The notes below the pieces were generated by a model. The model was not told the DNA's origin. It ran no database searches and was given only the letters and a program-made list of their open reading frames with translations. From JAOPZY01 sp036495025 (lineage in GTDB: Bacteria > Actinomycetota > CADDZG01 > JAHWKV01 > JAOPZY01): a DNA stretch of 7,883 nucleotides. This document shows, piece after piece, positions 1 through 5,874 of the stretch. Location of the stretch: the NCBI GenBank assembly GCA_036495025.1, contig DASXNO010000266.1, forward strand, positions 1 through 7,883, written 5' to 3'. Both the position numbers and the translations under genes were made by a program. The stretch's first letter is position 1. The number at the start of each line of letters is the position of its first letter.

Positions 1-90
1 ATCGTTGGGGAGCCCGGCGGCGTCGCCGTCTCCGGATCGGCGCGGATACGCAAGCTACCGAGGAGGTCAGGAACGACATGGCACTACTGA
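1..90 (+). CDS. Possible 3' end of an upstream gene, weakly nucleotidyl-cyclase-like
   Basis: The frame starting at base 1 is open from the window edge to a TGA at 88-90 and would encode the last 29 residues of an upstream protein. It contains the stretch EPGGVAVSGSARIRKL. This resembles the conserved 'AEPGGICVSG...V..KL' segment near the C-terminus of class III adenylate/guanylate cyclase domains. In intact cyclases more residues normally follow this segment, whereas here the frame ends about 13 residues later. If real, the protein is truncated or degenerate at its end. It would overlap the next gene by 13 nt. The evidence is short and compositional bias could mimic it. The other two forward frames are also open across this stretch. 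Confidence 0.3.
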   Translation: MVGEPGGVAVSGSARIRKLPRRSGTTWHY

Positions 91-347
91 TGACCGTCGA
101 CGTCCCGGGGATGACCCAGGATCAATACGAAGGCCTCGTCTTCCCGGTGACGGATGACGTTCGCCAGGCGCCCGGCTTCGTGCTCCACGTGGGCTACCCG
201 ACGGAGGGAGGCTGGGCTGTGGCCGAGGTCTGGGACTCACGCGAGACCTTCGACAAGTGGTACGAGGAGCGAGTCCGGCCGGCACTCGGGCCCGGGGCCA
301 ACCCCAATCTGCAGTTCCGGGAGCTTCATAACGTCATCACACGGTAG
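78..347 (+). CDS. Small dimeric alpha/beta-barrel (ABM/EthD-like) protein
   Basis: This encodes an 89-residue soluble protein with no signal peptide or membrane segment. The pattern is typical of small ferredoxin-like dimeric alpha/beta-barrel proteins: an N-terminal beta strand (ALLMTVDVPGM), a Tyr-containing helix (TQDQYEGLV), a Pro-Gly-Phe turn with His (APGFVLHVGYPTEGGW), a strand plus helix (AVAEVWDSRETFDKWYEERVRPAL) and a C-terminal strand ending in HNV. The 'PGF..H......GW.V.EVW.S.E.F..W' signature is common in actinobacterial proteins annotated as ABM-like or hypothetical. Family members include cofactor-free monooxygenases, but many have no known activity. The ATG at 78 follows a strong Shine-Dalgarno AGGAGG at 61-66 with 11-nt spacing, which fixes the start. 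A 129-nt gap separates it from the next gene, so it may be transcribed separately. Function is inferred from fold only. Confidence 0.75.
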   Translation: MALLMTVDVPGMTQDQYEGLVFPVTDDVRQAPGFVLHVGYPTEGGWAVAEVWDSRETFDKWYEERVRPALGPGANPNLQFRELHNVITR

Positions 348-476
348 GTCACGGCGTTGCATTGACGGCGGGGCCGTGCGATCCGGCCAACCTGGGGAAA
401 AGCACGGTTCGGTACCTTCGCGGGAGCGACACATTCTTAGGCCCGACGAGCAGGCACGACTGATAGGAGGCGGGGT
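348..476 (+). promoter_or_regulatory. Intergenic region likely to hold the promoter of the SnoaL-like gene array
   Basis: This 129-nt stretch is the largest non-coding gap in the window and precedes the long coupled gene array. It contains a -35-like TTGACG at 362-367, but I see no convincing -10 hexamer at the expected distance. It also contains an inverted repeat, CCGTGC (374-379) and GCACGG (402-407), around a 22-nt loop. It ends with a strong ribosome-binding site, AGGAGG at 465-470, placed 6 nt before the ATG at 477. There is no T-tract that would make the inverted repeat an obvious terminator. The promoter assignment rests on position. Confidence 0.3.
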
Positions 477-1355
477 ATGGGCTCGGTAGAGGAGCAGAAC
501 AAGGCTCTTGCGCGCCGCTACTACGGCGACATCATGAACGGCGCCCGTCTGGACGTCATCGACGAGTTGACGACGCCCGACTTCTTCTTCAGCATCCCAA
601 CCCATCCGCATCCTTTCCACGGCCCCCAGGGGCTCAAGGACGAGGTGACGATGCTGCACGGAGCCTTCCCCGATGTCCACATCGAGGTCGAGCTGCTGCT
701 GGCAGAGGGCGATCAGGTGGTCGGTCACTGGACGGGCACCGGAACCCACACGGGGGGACCGCTTCCCACCAAGGCCGGCGACATCCCGCCAAGCGGCCGG
801 TCGTTCAGGATCGATGGGATGACCTGGCTCCGCATGAAGGACGGCAAGATCGTCGAGTCGCTTGCCAACGAGGACACGCTGGGCCTGCTCATGCAACTCG
901 GCGCGCTCCCCAGTCCCAACGGCCTGCCGCCGCAGACCACCCCCGAGCAGAACCGAGCGATCGTCGCCCGGTACTTCGACGAGGTCATGAACGAGGGCGA
1001 CTTCAGTGTGATCGATCAGATCATCGCCCCCAACTTCGCCTTCCGCATCCCCACCCTGCCCGAACCCATTCGCGGCCCCGATGGGTTCCGGGGGTTCGTC
1101 ACCGGTCTGCGCGATGCGTTTCCGGACATCCACTTCACCGTGGAGCGCGAGGTCGCCGAAGGCGACAAGGTGGCCTGCCGCTGGACGATCACGGCCACCC
1201 ACAAGGGGACGTTCCTCGGGGTGCCCCCCACCGGCAACCACGTCACGGACCAGGGGATCGACATCTTCACGATCGGCAACAGCAAGATCGTAGAGATCTT
1301 CGTGAACGAGAACGACTTCGGGCTCATGCAGCAACTCGGCGCGATCCCTTCGTGA
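477..1355 (+). CDS. Tandem-domain SnoaL-like (ester cyclase/NTF2-fold) protein
   Basis: This encodes a 292-residue protein made of two homologous SnoaL-like polyketide-cyclase-family domains, about residues 4-141 and 157-292. Each half begins with 'EQN(K/R)A...RY(Y/F)', has an 'F(P)D(V/I)H' segment (AFPDVHIEVE; AFPDIHFTVE), a 'GD.V...W' strand, a 'G.PP(S/T)G' turn, and ends in near-identical form (LMQLGALPS; LMQQLGAIPS). SnoaL-family enzymes catalyse aldol ring closure in polyketide biosynthesis, and many relatives are uncharacterised 'ester cyclases'. Both halves keep an acidic residue in the late 'NE(D/ND)' segment, roughly where SnoaL places its catalytic Asp; this alignment was made by eye. 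A normal SnoaL is a single domain of about 140 residues, so this is a fused duplication. The first half carries an extra loop (about residues 90-103). The start is well supported by AGGAGG at 465-470. The next gene begins 4 nt after the stop, suggesting translational coupling. The substrate is unknown. Confidence 0.9.
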   Translation: MGSVEEQNKALARRYYGDIMNGARLDVIDELTTPDFFFSIPTHPHPFHGPQGLKDEVTMLHGAFPDVHIEVELLLAEGDQVVGHWTGTGTHTGGPLPTKAGDIPPSGRSFRIDGMTWLRMKDGKIVESLANEDTLGLLMQLGALPSPNGLPPQTTPEQNRAIVARYFDEVMNEGDFSVIDQIIAPNFAFRIPTLPEPIRGPDGFRGFVTGLRDAFPDIHFTVEREVAEGDKVACRWTITATHKGTFLGVPPTGNHVTDQGIDIFTIGNSKIVEIFVNENDFGLMQQLGAIPS

Positions 1356-1359
1356 GCAT

Positions 1360-2259
1360 GTGAGCGGGGTGCCGGACCCGAATGAGCAGACCCGGGACTA
1401 TCTTGCGGCCGCGCGGGATCTCCAGGCTCGGCAGGTGGAGTACCTGCAAAGGGGAGATGTCCAGGGACTCGTGAATGCGCTGTATACCGAGGACGCCCGG
1501 TTCGACTCCTTCGATGTCCACGCGGCCGGCCGGGACGCCGTCGCGGGGGTGATCGGGCTCTACCTTCGGCGGACCGCAGGTCTCGGCCGGCGCACGATCG
1601 AGACCTTCACCGCCGGTCGCGACTACATCTGGTTCGAGCTCGCGATGGAGGGCCCCGAGGCGCCCCTCAAGGCGCCGGATGAGAGACAGGTGCCCCTCAA
1701 GGCGCCGGATGAGAGACCGGCGGGGCCGGTCCGAACCTACGAGGTCAAGTTCCTGCGGGAAGGCAGGATTGCCCTCGAGCTGTTCGGCGCCAAAGAGGGG
1801 GTGCTCTGGGAACCGGAGGACTTCGCTGGCGCCCGGCTCCCCGACACCGCCGCCGCGATGGCGCTGCACGACACGTACGTCGGTTACCACGCCAGGGGAG
1901 ACGCCGACGGCCTGGCGGACGACATGTTCACCGAGGACGCTCGCCTCGTCACCCCTCGCCTGGCGGTGGAGGGACGCGAGCAGGTGCGGAGCGTCTTCCG
2001 CGACATCTTCGCCCGCGAGTCGGGCTTCGAGCCGGGCTCCGTCGACCGCATCACCTGCGGCGACGACTACATCTGGTTCGAGGCCACGGTGAGCAGCAGC
2101 CTGGGGCACCGGCGGCTCTACGACGTGATGCTGCTCAGCGACGGGAAGATCTCCCTACAGCTCGTCGGGTCGCTCGAGGGGGCGATCCCGACCGATGTCG
2201 TGGGGACCGGGGAGCGGGTGGCCGCCCGTTCCGGATCAGGCGAAGGCGCGGGTACATGA
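1360..2259 (+). CDS. Tandem-domain NTF2-like (SnoaL-superfamily) protein
   Basis: This encodes a 299-residue protein with two related NTF2-like domains, about residues 15-160 and 165-285. The repeat is clear: 'GDVQGLVNALYTEDARF' matches 'GDADGLADDMFTEDARL', both halves share DYIWFE at residues 88-93 and 236-241, and an identical 18-bp DNA string underlies the latter (1621-1638 and 2065-2082). These domains resemble 'nuclear transport factor 2 family' proteins more than the ester-cyclase type seen in the preceding gene. No catalytic residues are recognisable, so it could be enzymatic or a small-molecule binder. The first half contains a 10-residue duplicated insert (PLKAPDERQV then PLKAPDERPA). 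The start is GTG at 1360, 4 nt after the previous stop and without a Shine-Dalgarno, which implies coupled translation; GTG at 1369 is an alternative. Its stop overlaps the next start as ATGA. Confidence 0.85.
   Translation: MSGVPDPNEQTRDYLAAARDLQARQVEYLQRGDVQGLVNALYTEDARFDSFDVHAAGRDAVAGVIGLYLRRTAGLGRRTIETFTAGRDYIWFELAMEGPEAPLKAPDERQVPLKAPDERPAGPVRTYEVKFLREGRIALELFGAKEGVLWEPEDFAGARLPDTAAAMALHDTYVGYHARGDADGLADDMFTEDARLVTPRLAVEGREQVRSVFRDIFARESGFEPGSVDRITCGDDYIWFEATVSSSLGHRRLYDVMLLSDGKISLQLVGSLEGAIPTDVVGTGERVAARSGSGEGAGT
1662..1717 (+). repeat. In-frame tandem duplication of 30-bp unit
   Basis: A 26-bp string at 1662-1687 recurs exactly at 1692-1717 with a 30-bp period. It adds ten codons in frame, so the protein reads PLKAPDER twice in a row. 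Complete nucleotide identity, including third positions, suggests a recent duplication, possibly by replication slippage. It lies between predicted beta strands of the first NTF2-like domain, probably in a surface loop. Confidence 0.9.
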
Positions 2260-3431
2260 GCGACGTCAAGGTGGTGACCACCGAGGACGGGCGGTCACAA
2301 TTCTGGCTCTCCGGCGGCGGGACGGGACCGGCGGCCCGCATCGAGGGCTTTGACCCCGACAACGACGTGCTCGTCCTCGACCGTCCGGATCTGAGCCGCG
2401 CCGACCTCGTCTTCACCGATCAGGAGGGCGCCACCGTCATCTCGGTGGGGCCTGGAGGCGACGAGGACCAGGCCGTGCTGGTCGGCGTGCGGGCCGCGGA
2501 CATGAACCCGGCTCCGCTGGCCAGGCGCCTGCAGGAGGCCCTCCAGGCCGGCGACGTGGCCGGTGTGGTCGATCTCCTGGCCCCCGACGTCGTCTGGGAG
2601 GCACCGGGGCCGCCGGACATCCTTCCCTGGGCCGGCCGCTGGGTTGGCCCCGACGCAGTGGCGACCGCCCTGCACCGCATGTCCGCGACGGTGGGGATCG
2701 AGGACGTCACCCTCGAGCGCTGCATCACCTCGGGGAACACGGTGGCGGCGGTGATGACCGAGCGCGGCAAGGCTATGGAGTCCGGCCTCCCCTACGAGAG
2801 CCCGGCGGTGCGCTGGGTGGGCGTCCGCGAGGGCCGGATCCGCTCCGTGCAGACCTACCTGGACACGTTCCCTTGCATCGAGGCGGTTCGTGGTGGGCGC
2901 CCGTTCACCGTGGAGGTTCGCCCCGATGCCCAGACGTCCGTGGTGCAGCCCCTGCCGGCGAAGCGCACGACCGACAGCGTCGTCTTCGATCCCGCCGAGC
3001 TGGAGTCGCCCCCGGCGACCGTCCGCACGGTGCAGCAGATGTACGGGGCCCTGGCCGCGCGGGATGTCGCGAAGCTCAGCGAGGTGTTCGCCTCCGATGT
3101 GTCCTGGCAGATGCTCGGTCCCCCCGACCTGCTGCCATGGGCGGGACCCCGCCAGGGGCCTCAGGCCGCCGCCGAGTCCGCGGCCACAATCCTCGCCGTC
3201 CTGAAATTCGATCACGTCAAGCCCATCCGGTCGATCTATCAGGGGGATGCCGTGGTGGTGACCCTCGACGAGGGCGGCGTCACTGCGGCAGGCGGCGTGC
3301 CCTTCAAGACCAGCGCCACCCATGTGATCGTGATCGACGGCCAGGGCAAGGTGGGCTCGTTCCGCAACGTCATCGACACCTCCGGCATGGTCGAGGCCTG
3401 CCTCGGTGGCCGGCCGTTCACCGTCAGGTAA
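2256..3431 (+). CDS. RTX-like N-terminal module fused to tandem SnoaL-like domains
   Basis: This encodes a 391-residue protein of three parts. Residues about 8-85 (IEGFDPDNDVLVLDRPDL, then a 'G.TVISVG' and 'AVLVGVRAADMN' strand pair) resemble the C-terminal region of RTX/hemolysin-type calcium-binding proteins, with its 'I.dFdp..D.l.L ... dtvI ... L.gv...dl' pattern. Residues about 87-218 and 250-391 are two copies of a SnoaL_2-type NTF2 fold. They share 'GPPD(I/L)LPWAG' and end with the same GGRPFTV motif at 213-219 and 385-390, where the second copy is followed only by the final Arg. No signal peptide is visible, so it is probably cytoplasmic, which makes the RTX-like part odd. The start ATG overlaps the previous stop (ATGA), and a weak upstream GAAGG is the only SD candidate. 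Enzyme function is unproven; it may be an isomerase/cyclase-like enzyme or a ligand-binding protein. Gene and duplication are certain, while the RTX similarity is moderate and judged by eye. Confidence 0.85.
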   Translation: MSDVKVVTTEDGRSQFWLSGGGTGPAARIEGFDPDNDVLVLDRPDLSRADLVFTDQEGATVISVGPGGDEDQAVLVGVRAADMNPAPLARRLQEALQAGDVAGVVDLLAPDVVWEAPGPPDILPWAGRWVGPDAVATALHRMSATVGIEDVTLERCITSGNTVAAVMTERGKAMESGLPYESPAVRWVGVREGRIRSVQTYLDTFPCIEAVRGGRPFTVEVRPDAQTSVVQPLPAKRTTDSVVFDPAELESPPATVRTVQQMYGALAARDVAKLSEVFASDVSWQMLGPPDLLPWAGPRQGPQAAAESAATILAVLKFDHVKPIRSIYQGDAVVVTLDEGGVTAAGGVPFKTSATHVIVIDGQGKVGSFRNVIDTSGMVEACLGGRPFTVR

Positions 3432-3482
3432 CCCGCATCGGTCGCACAGGGCATCACTCGGACAAGGAGAGAGGCGTTCGCT

Positions 3483-3917
3483 ATGGCACTGTCACCCGAG
3501 GAGAACAACGCAATTGCTGTCCGCTTCTTCGACGAGGCATGGAACAACGGGAACTTTGCTGTCCTGGAGGAGCTCACCACCGATGACACGCTCGACCACT
3601 CGACCATTCACGGTCAGACGGAGAAGGGCACGGACAGCTTCCGCCAGATCATCTCGATGTTCCGCAGCGGCTTCCCCGACATCCACCTCACCATCGAGGA
3701 CGAGATCTACACCGGTGACCGCGTCGTCCACCGGTGGACGCTCCGGGGAACGCACACCGCCCCGTTCATGGGCATTCCTCCGACCAACACCAAGGTGGAG
3801 TTCACCGGCACGACGATCGTCCGCATGGAGGACGGCAAGCTCGCCGAGCGCTGGTCCAACGTCGACATGATGCGCCTGCTCCAGCAGCTCGGGGTGGTGC
3901 CCCCGCCGCCGGCATGA
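3483..3917 (+). CDS. Single-domain SnoaL-like ester cyclase
   Basis: This encodes a 144-residue protein of the normal single-domain SnoaL/ester-cyclase length. It has the family pattern: 'EENNAIAVRFFDEAWNNGNF' at the N-terminus, 'FPDIHLTIEDEI' in the middle, 'GD.VVHRWTLRGTHTAPFMGIPPT' and a final 'RMEDGKLAERWSNVDMMRLLQQLG'. The Asp in the W-x-x-V-D segment lies roughly where SnoaL has its catalytic acid/base. It is closely related to both halves of the tandem protein at 477-1355, for example in sharing the terminal QQLG motif, so it may represent the unduplicated form. An SD-like AAGGAG at 3464-3469 precedes the ATG by 13 nt, slightly long. It follows a 51-nt gap and overlaps the next gene by ATGA. 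Family members act in the cytoplasm as dimers, and the substrate here is unknown. Confidence 0.92.
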   Translation: MALSPEENNAIAVRFFDEAWNNGNFAVLEELTTDDTLDHSTIHGQTEKGTDSFRQIISMFRSGFPDIHLTIEDEIYTGDRVVHRWTLRGTHTAPFMGIPPTNTKVEFTGTTIVRMEDGKLAERWSNVDMMRLLQQLGVVPPPPA

Positions 3918-4789
3918 AAACTGCTCCCGCCCTGGGCCAGCAGCAACGTGTGGGGCCGCCCCGCGTCGACGGGGCGACGCTGGCCACTGGCGGCCTCGTG
4001 GTGGTCGTGGCGGGCCTGGCCTGGCTGGGTCTCGCGCATCCGACCAGCTGGATGGCGGCGAGCGGTACGGCAGGCGTGCTCGCCGGTGCGACGCCGTACC
4101 TGCTGGCTTGGGGCGTGATGATGGCGGCGATGATGCTGCCGAGTGCCGCTCCCACGATCGCTCTCTACGCCGGCATGCGCCGTAACGCCGCGCGCGCCGG
4201 CAACCGCGGGGCGGGCGGCGTCCTGTTCGCGTCCGTTTACGTGGCCCTGTGGCTCGCCTTCGGGTTGCCCGTCTACGCGATCGAGCGGACCGTCGCCGCA
4301 GCCGCCACCGGCAGTCATCAGGTCGCCTCGCTGCTTCCGTACGGAGCGGCCCTCACCCTGGCAGCCGCCGGCGTCTACCAGTTCACGCCGCTCAAGAAGG
4401 CATGCCTCACCGTGTGCCAGCACCCGTTCGCCTTCCTCCTGGCCCGGTGGCGGGACGGGTACCTCGGCAGCCTGAAGATGGCGTGGCAGCATGCCCTCTA
4501 CTGCATCGGCTGCTGCTGGGGCCTGATGATCGTGCTGGTGGCGGCGGGAGCGATGTCGCTGCCGTGGGTCCTGCTGATCACCGCCGTCGTCCTCGCCGAG
4601 AAGTTCCTCCCCGAGGCGCCGGGCGACTGGGTCGCCCGCCTCGTCGGCGTGGCGCTCGTGGTCGCAGGGCTGGCGGTCGCCATCCACCCGCAGTTCGTCA
4701 CCAACGTCCCCGGGATGAATCCGAGCATGAATCCGAGCATGTATCCGAGCATGAAACCGAACACGACCATGAACATGAACGGGATGTGA
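3914..4789 (+). CDS. DUF2182 integral membrane protein, predicted metal-binding
   Basis: This encodes a 291-residue polytopic inner-membrane protein of the DUF2182 family ('predicted metal-binding membrane protein'). Diagnostic motifs are WGVMMAAMMLPSAAP at residues 66-80, the 'YQFTPLKKACLTVCQHP' segment at 155-171 with Cys164 and Cys168, and CIGCCWGLM at 197-205 with Cys197, Cys200 and Cys201. Hydrophobic segments lie at about 21-41, 62-86, 103-122, 137-155, 198-220, 222-238 and 246-263. The C-terminus is a Met-rich tail (see repeat). Family members usually neighbour a DUF1326 gene, as here, and some databases label them copper chaperones; direct function is not established to my knowledge. 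The ATG at 3914 is chosen because it overlaps the preceding TGA (ATGA). The open frame extends upstream, but the extra 60 residues overlap the SnoaL gene and are low-complexity shadow sequence. Confidence 0.92.
   Translation: MKTAPALGQQQRVGPPRVDGATLATGGLVVVVAGLAWLGLAHPTSWMAASGTAGVLAGATPYLLAWGVMMAAMMLPSAAPTIALYAGMRRNAARAGNRGAGGVLFASVYVALWLAFGLPVYAIERTVAAAATGSHQVASLLPYGAALTLAAAGVYQFTPLKKACLTVCQHPFAFLLARWRDGYLGSLKMAWQHALYCIGCCWGLMIVLVAAGAMSLPWVLLITAVVLAEKFLPEAPGDWVARLVGVALVVAGLAVAIHPQFVTNVPGMNPSMNPSMYPSMKPNTTMNMNGM
4715..4762 (+). repeat. Four 12-bp tandem units encoding a Met-rich tail
   Basis: Four 12-bp units start at 4715, 4727, 4739 and 4751. The first two are identical, the third differs at one base and the fourth at two. 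They encode M-N-P-S, M-N-P-S, M-Y-P-S and M-K-P-N, followed by a degenerate TTMNMNGM ending. Residues 268-291 of the DUF2182 protein thus hold seven Met residues at short intervals. Spaced methionines of this kind are known Cu(I)/Ag(I) ligands in copper-handling proteins, so a metal-collecting tail is plausible. Confidence 0.9.
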
Positions 4790-4825
4790 GACCGGCCCAC
4801 AGAGCGGCTCACGGAGGGAGGTCCC

Positions 4826-5452
4826 ATGGCAGATGCACCGAAGTGGCACGTCAAGGGAGAGTTCTACGCCAACTGCAGTTGTGACAACTACCGCTGCCCG
4901 TGCCCGGTCAGCAACTTCCGGGCGACGCCCACCCACGGGTGGTGCCGTCTGGCCTTCGTCTTCCATGTCGACGACGGCCAGTTCCAGGACGTGAAGCTCG
5001 ACGGGCGCAACGCGATCATGGTCGCCGACTGCCCGAGCGCGATGGCCGACGGCGGCTGGTCGGCCGGCCTGATCTTCGACGAGGACGCCACCCCCGAGCA
5101 GCAGCAGGCGCTCGGCGCCATCCTCAGCGGGCAGGCCGGCGGACCGATGACCGCCTATGCGCCGTGGGTCTCCAAGTTCCTCGGGACGACGACGAAGAAG
5201 ATCGAATTCGTCAAGGACGGCCTGAACCGCTCGCTGTACGTCGAGGGGATGATCGACAACGCCGCAGAGGCCGTCATCGGCCCCGATGGGAAGACCCCGA
5301 TCATGTGGGAGAACCTTTTCCACCCGGCGAACAGCACCGTCGCCATCGGCACGGGGAAGCGCACGAACATCCATGCCTTCGGCATCGACTTCGAGGCGGG
5401 GGACGCGGGAAGCTTTGCTGCCTTTACGACCTTCAGCTGGCAAGCAGGGTAG
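4826..5452 (+). CDS. DUF1326 Cys-rich protein
   Basis: This encodes a 208-residue soluble protein of the DUF1326 family. Its signature is intact: 'W.V.GEFYANCSCDNYRCPCPVS' with Cys17, Cys19, Cys24 and Cys26, followed by GWC with Cys40 and DCPS with Cys69. These clustered thiols suggest metal (possibly copper) or iron-sulfur binding, but no reaction is known for the family that I can name with certainty. The following 'FDEDATPEQQQALGAILSGQAGGPM' helix and 'SLYVEGMIDNAAEAVIG' strand also fit the family. There is no signal peptide, so it is likely cytoplasmic. A strong ribosome-binding site, GGAGGGAGG at 4813-4821, fixes the ATG at 4826. It lies 36 nt after the DUF2182 gene, its recurrent partner, and the two probably act together. 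Confidence 0.93.
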   Translation: MADAPKWHVKGEFYANCSCDNYRCPCPVSNFRATPTHGWCRLAFVFHVDDGQFQDVKLDGRNAIMVADCPSAMADGGWSAGLIFDEDATPEQQQALGAILSGQAGGPMTAYAPWVSKFLGTTTKKIEFVKDGLNRSLYVEGMIDNAAEAVIGPDGKTPIMWENLFHPANSTVAIGTGKRTNIHAFGIDFEAGDAGSFAAFTTFSWQAG

Positions 5453-5463
5453 CGGCGACTCGC

Positions 5464-5874
5464 ATGCTCAAGGACCACGCCGTTGACGTGCTGTTGCTGG
5501 CCACCGATATGGACGTGGCCAGAGATTTTTACCACGACAGGATCGGGCTCGACGTCATCAGGGAGAGTCCCCACGACATCACGTTCCAATGCGGGGGCGA
5601 CAGCCACCTGACGGTCACGCGGAGCGCCACGGGCACCGCAGACGAGGCGACCCAGGCGAGCTTCCGTGTCGACGACATCGCCGCCGAGGTGGCGCAGCTT
5701 CGTGCCCGGGGCGTCAAGGTGGAGGAGTACGACCGGCCGGGCCTGAAGACCCACGACGGTGTCGCCGACCTGGGGTTTGCGCTCGGGGCCTGGTTCCTCG
5801 ACCCTTTCAACAACGCGATCGGTATGCTGCAAATGAAAGCCGCACCTGCCGCAGGGGAGGGACGATCGTCGTGA
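5464..5874 (+). CDS. VOC/glyoxalase-fold protein without obvious metal ligands
   Basis: This encodes a 136-residue vicinal-oxygen-chelate (glyoxalase/bleomycin-resistance/dioxygenase fold) protein. The N-terminal half has 'DVLLLATDMDVARDFYHDRIGLDVI', the standard beta-alpha-beta opening. The C-terminal half has 'ASFRVDDIAAEVAQLRARGVKV' and the closing 'GAWFLDPFNNAIGMLQ', matching the usual 'F.DPDGN.I.L.Q'. The His/Gln normally found in the first strand and the Glu expected near the closing strand are absent (Gly replaces Glu in NAIGMLQ), so metal-dependent catalysis is doubtful; binding or resistance roles are possible. The ATG at 5464 is chosen because it begins the first fold strand and lies 11 nt after the DUF1326 stop. 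The open frame continues upstream only as a shadow of DUF1326. No strong SD is present, so translation may be coupled. Its stop overlaps the next GTG start (GTGA). Confidence 0.9.
   Translation: MLKDHAVDVLLLATDMDVARDFYHDRIGLDVIRESPHDITFQCGGDSHLTVTRSATGTADEATQASFRVDDIAAEVAQLRARGVKVEEYDRPGLKTHDGVADLGFALGAWFLDPFNNAIGMLQMKAAPAAGEGRSS

Noticed and set aside
374..407. Inverted repeat CCGTGC/GCACGG as a terminator or riboswitch
   Set aside because: A 6-bp stem with a 22-nt loop and no T-run or recognisable riboswitch core is too weak to call.
3734..3913. N-terminal extension of the DUF2182 protein by 60 residues
   Set aside because: The extension overlaps most of the 3' part of the SnoaL-like gene and is His/Arg/Gln-rich shadow sequence; the ATGA-coupled start at 3914 gives a normal family length.
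3707..5443. Long open frame on the minus strand (578 codons) opposite the DUF2182 and DUF1326 genes
   Set aside because: It is rich in Arg, His, Asp and Gly with no recognisable domain, and lies exactly opposite two well-supported genes. This is the usual result of high GC at third codon positions.
4900..5463. N-terminal extension of the VOC protein
   Set aside because: It is an out-of-frame reading of the DUF1326 gene; the VOC fold begins right at the ATG at 5464.
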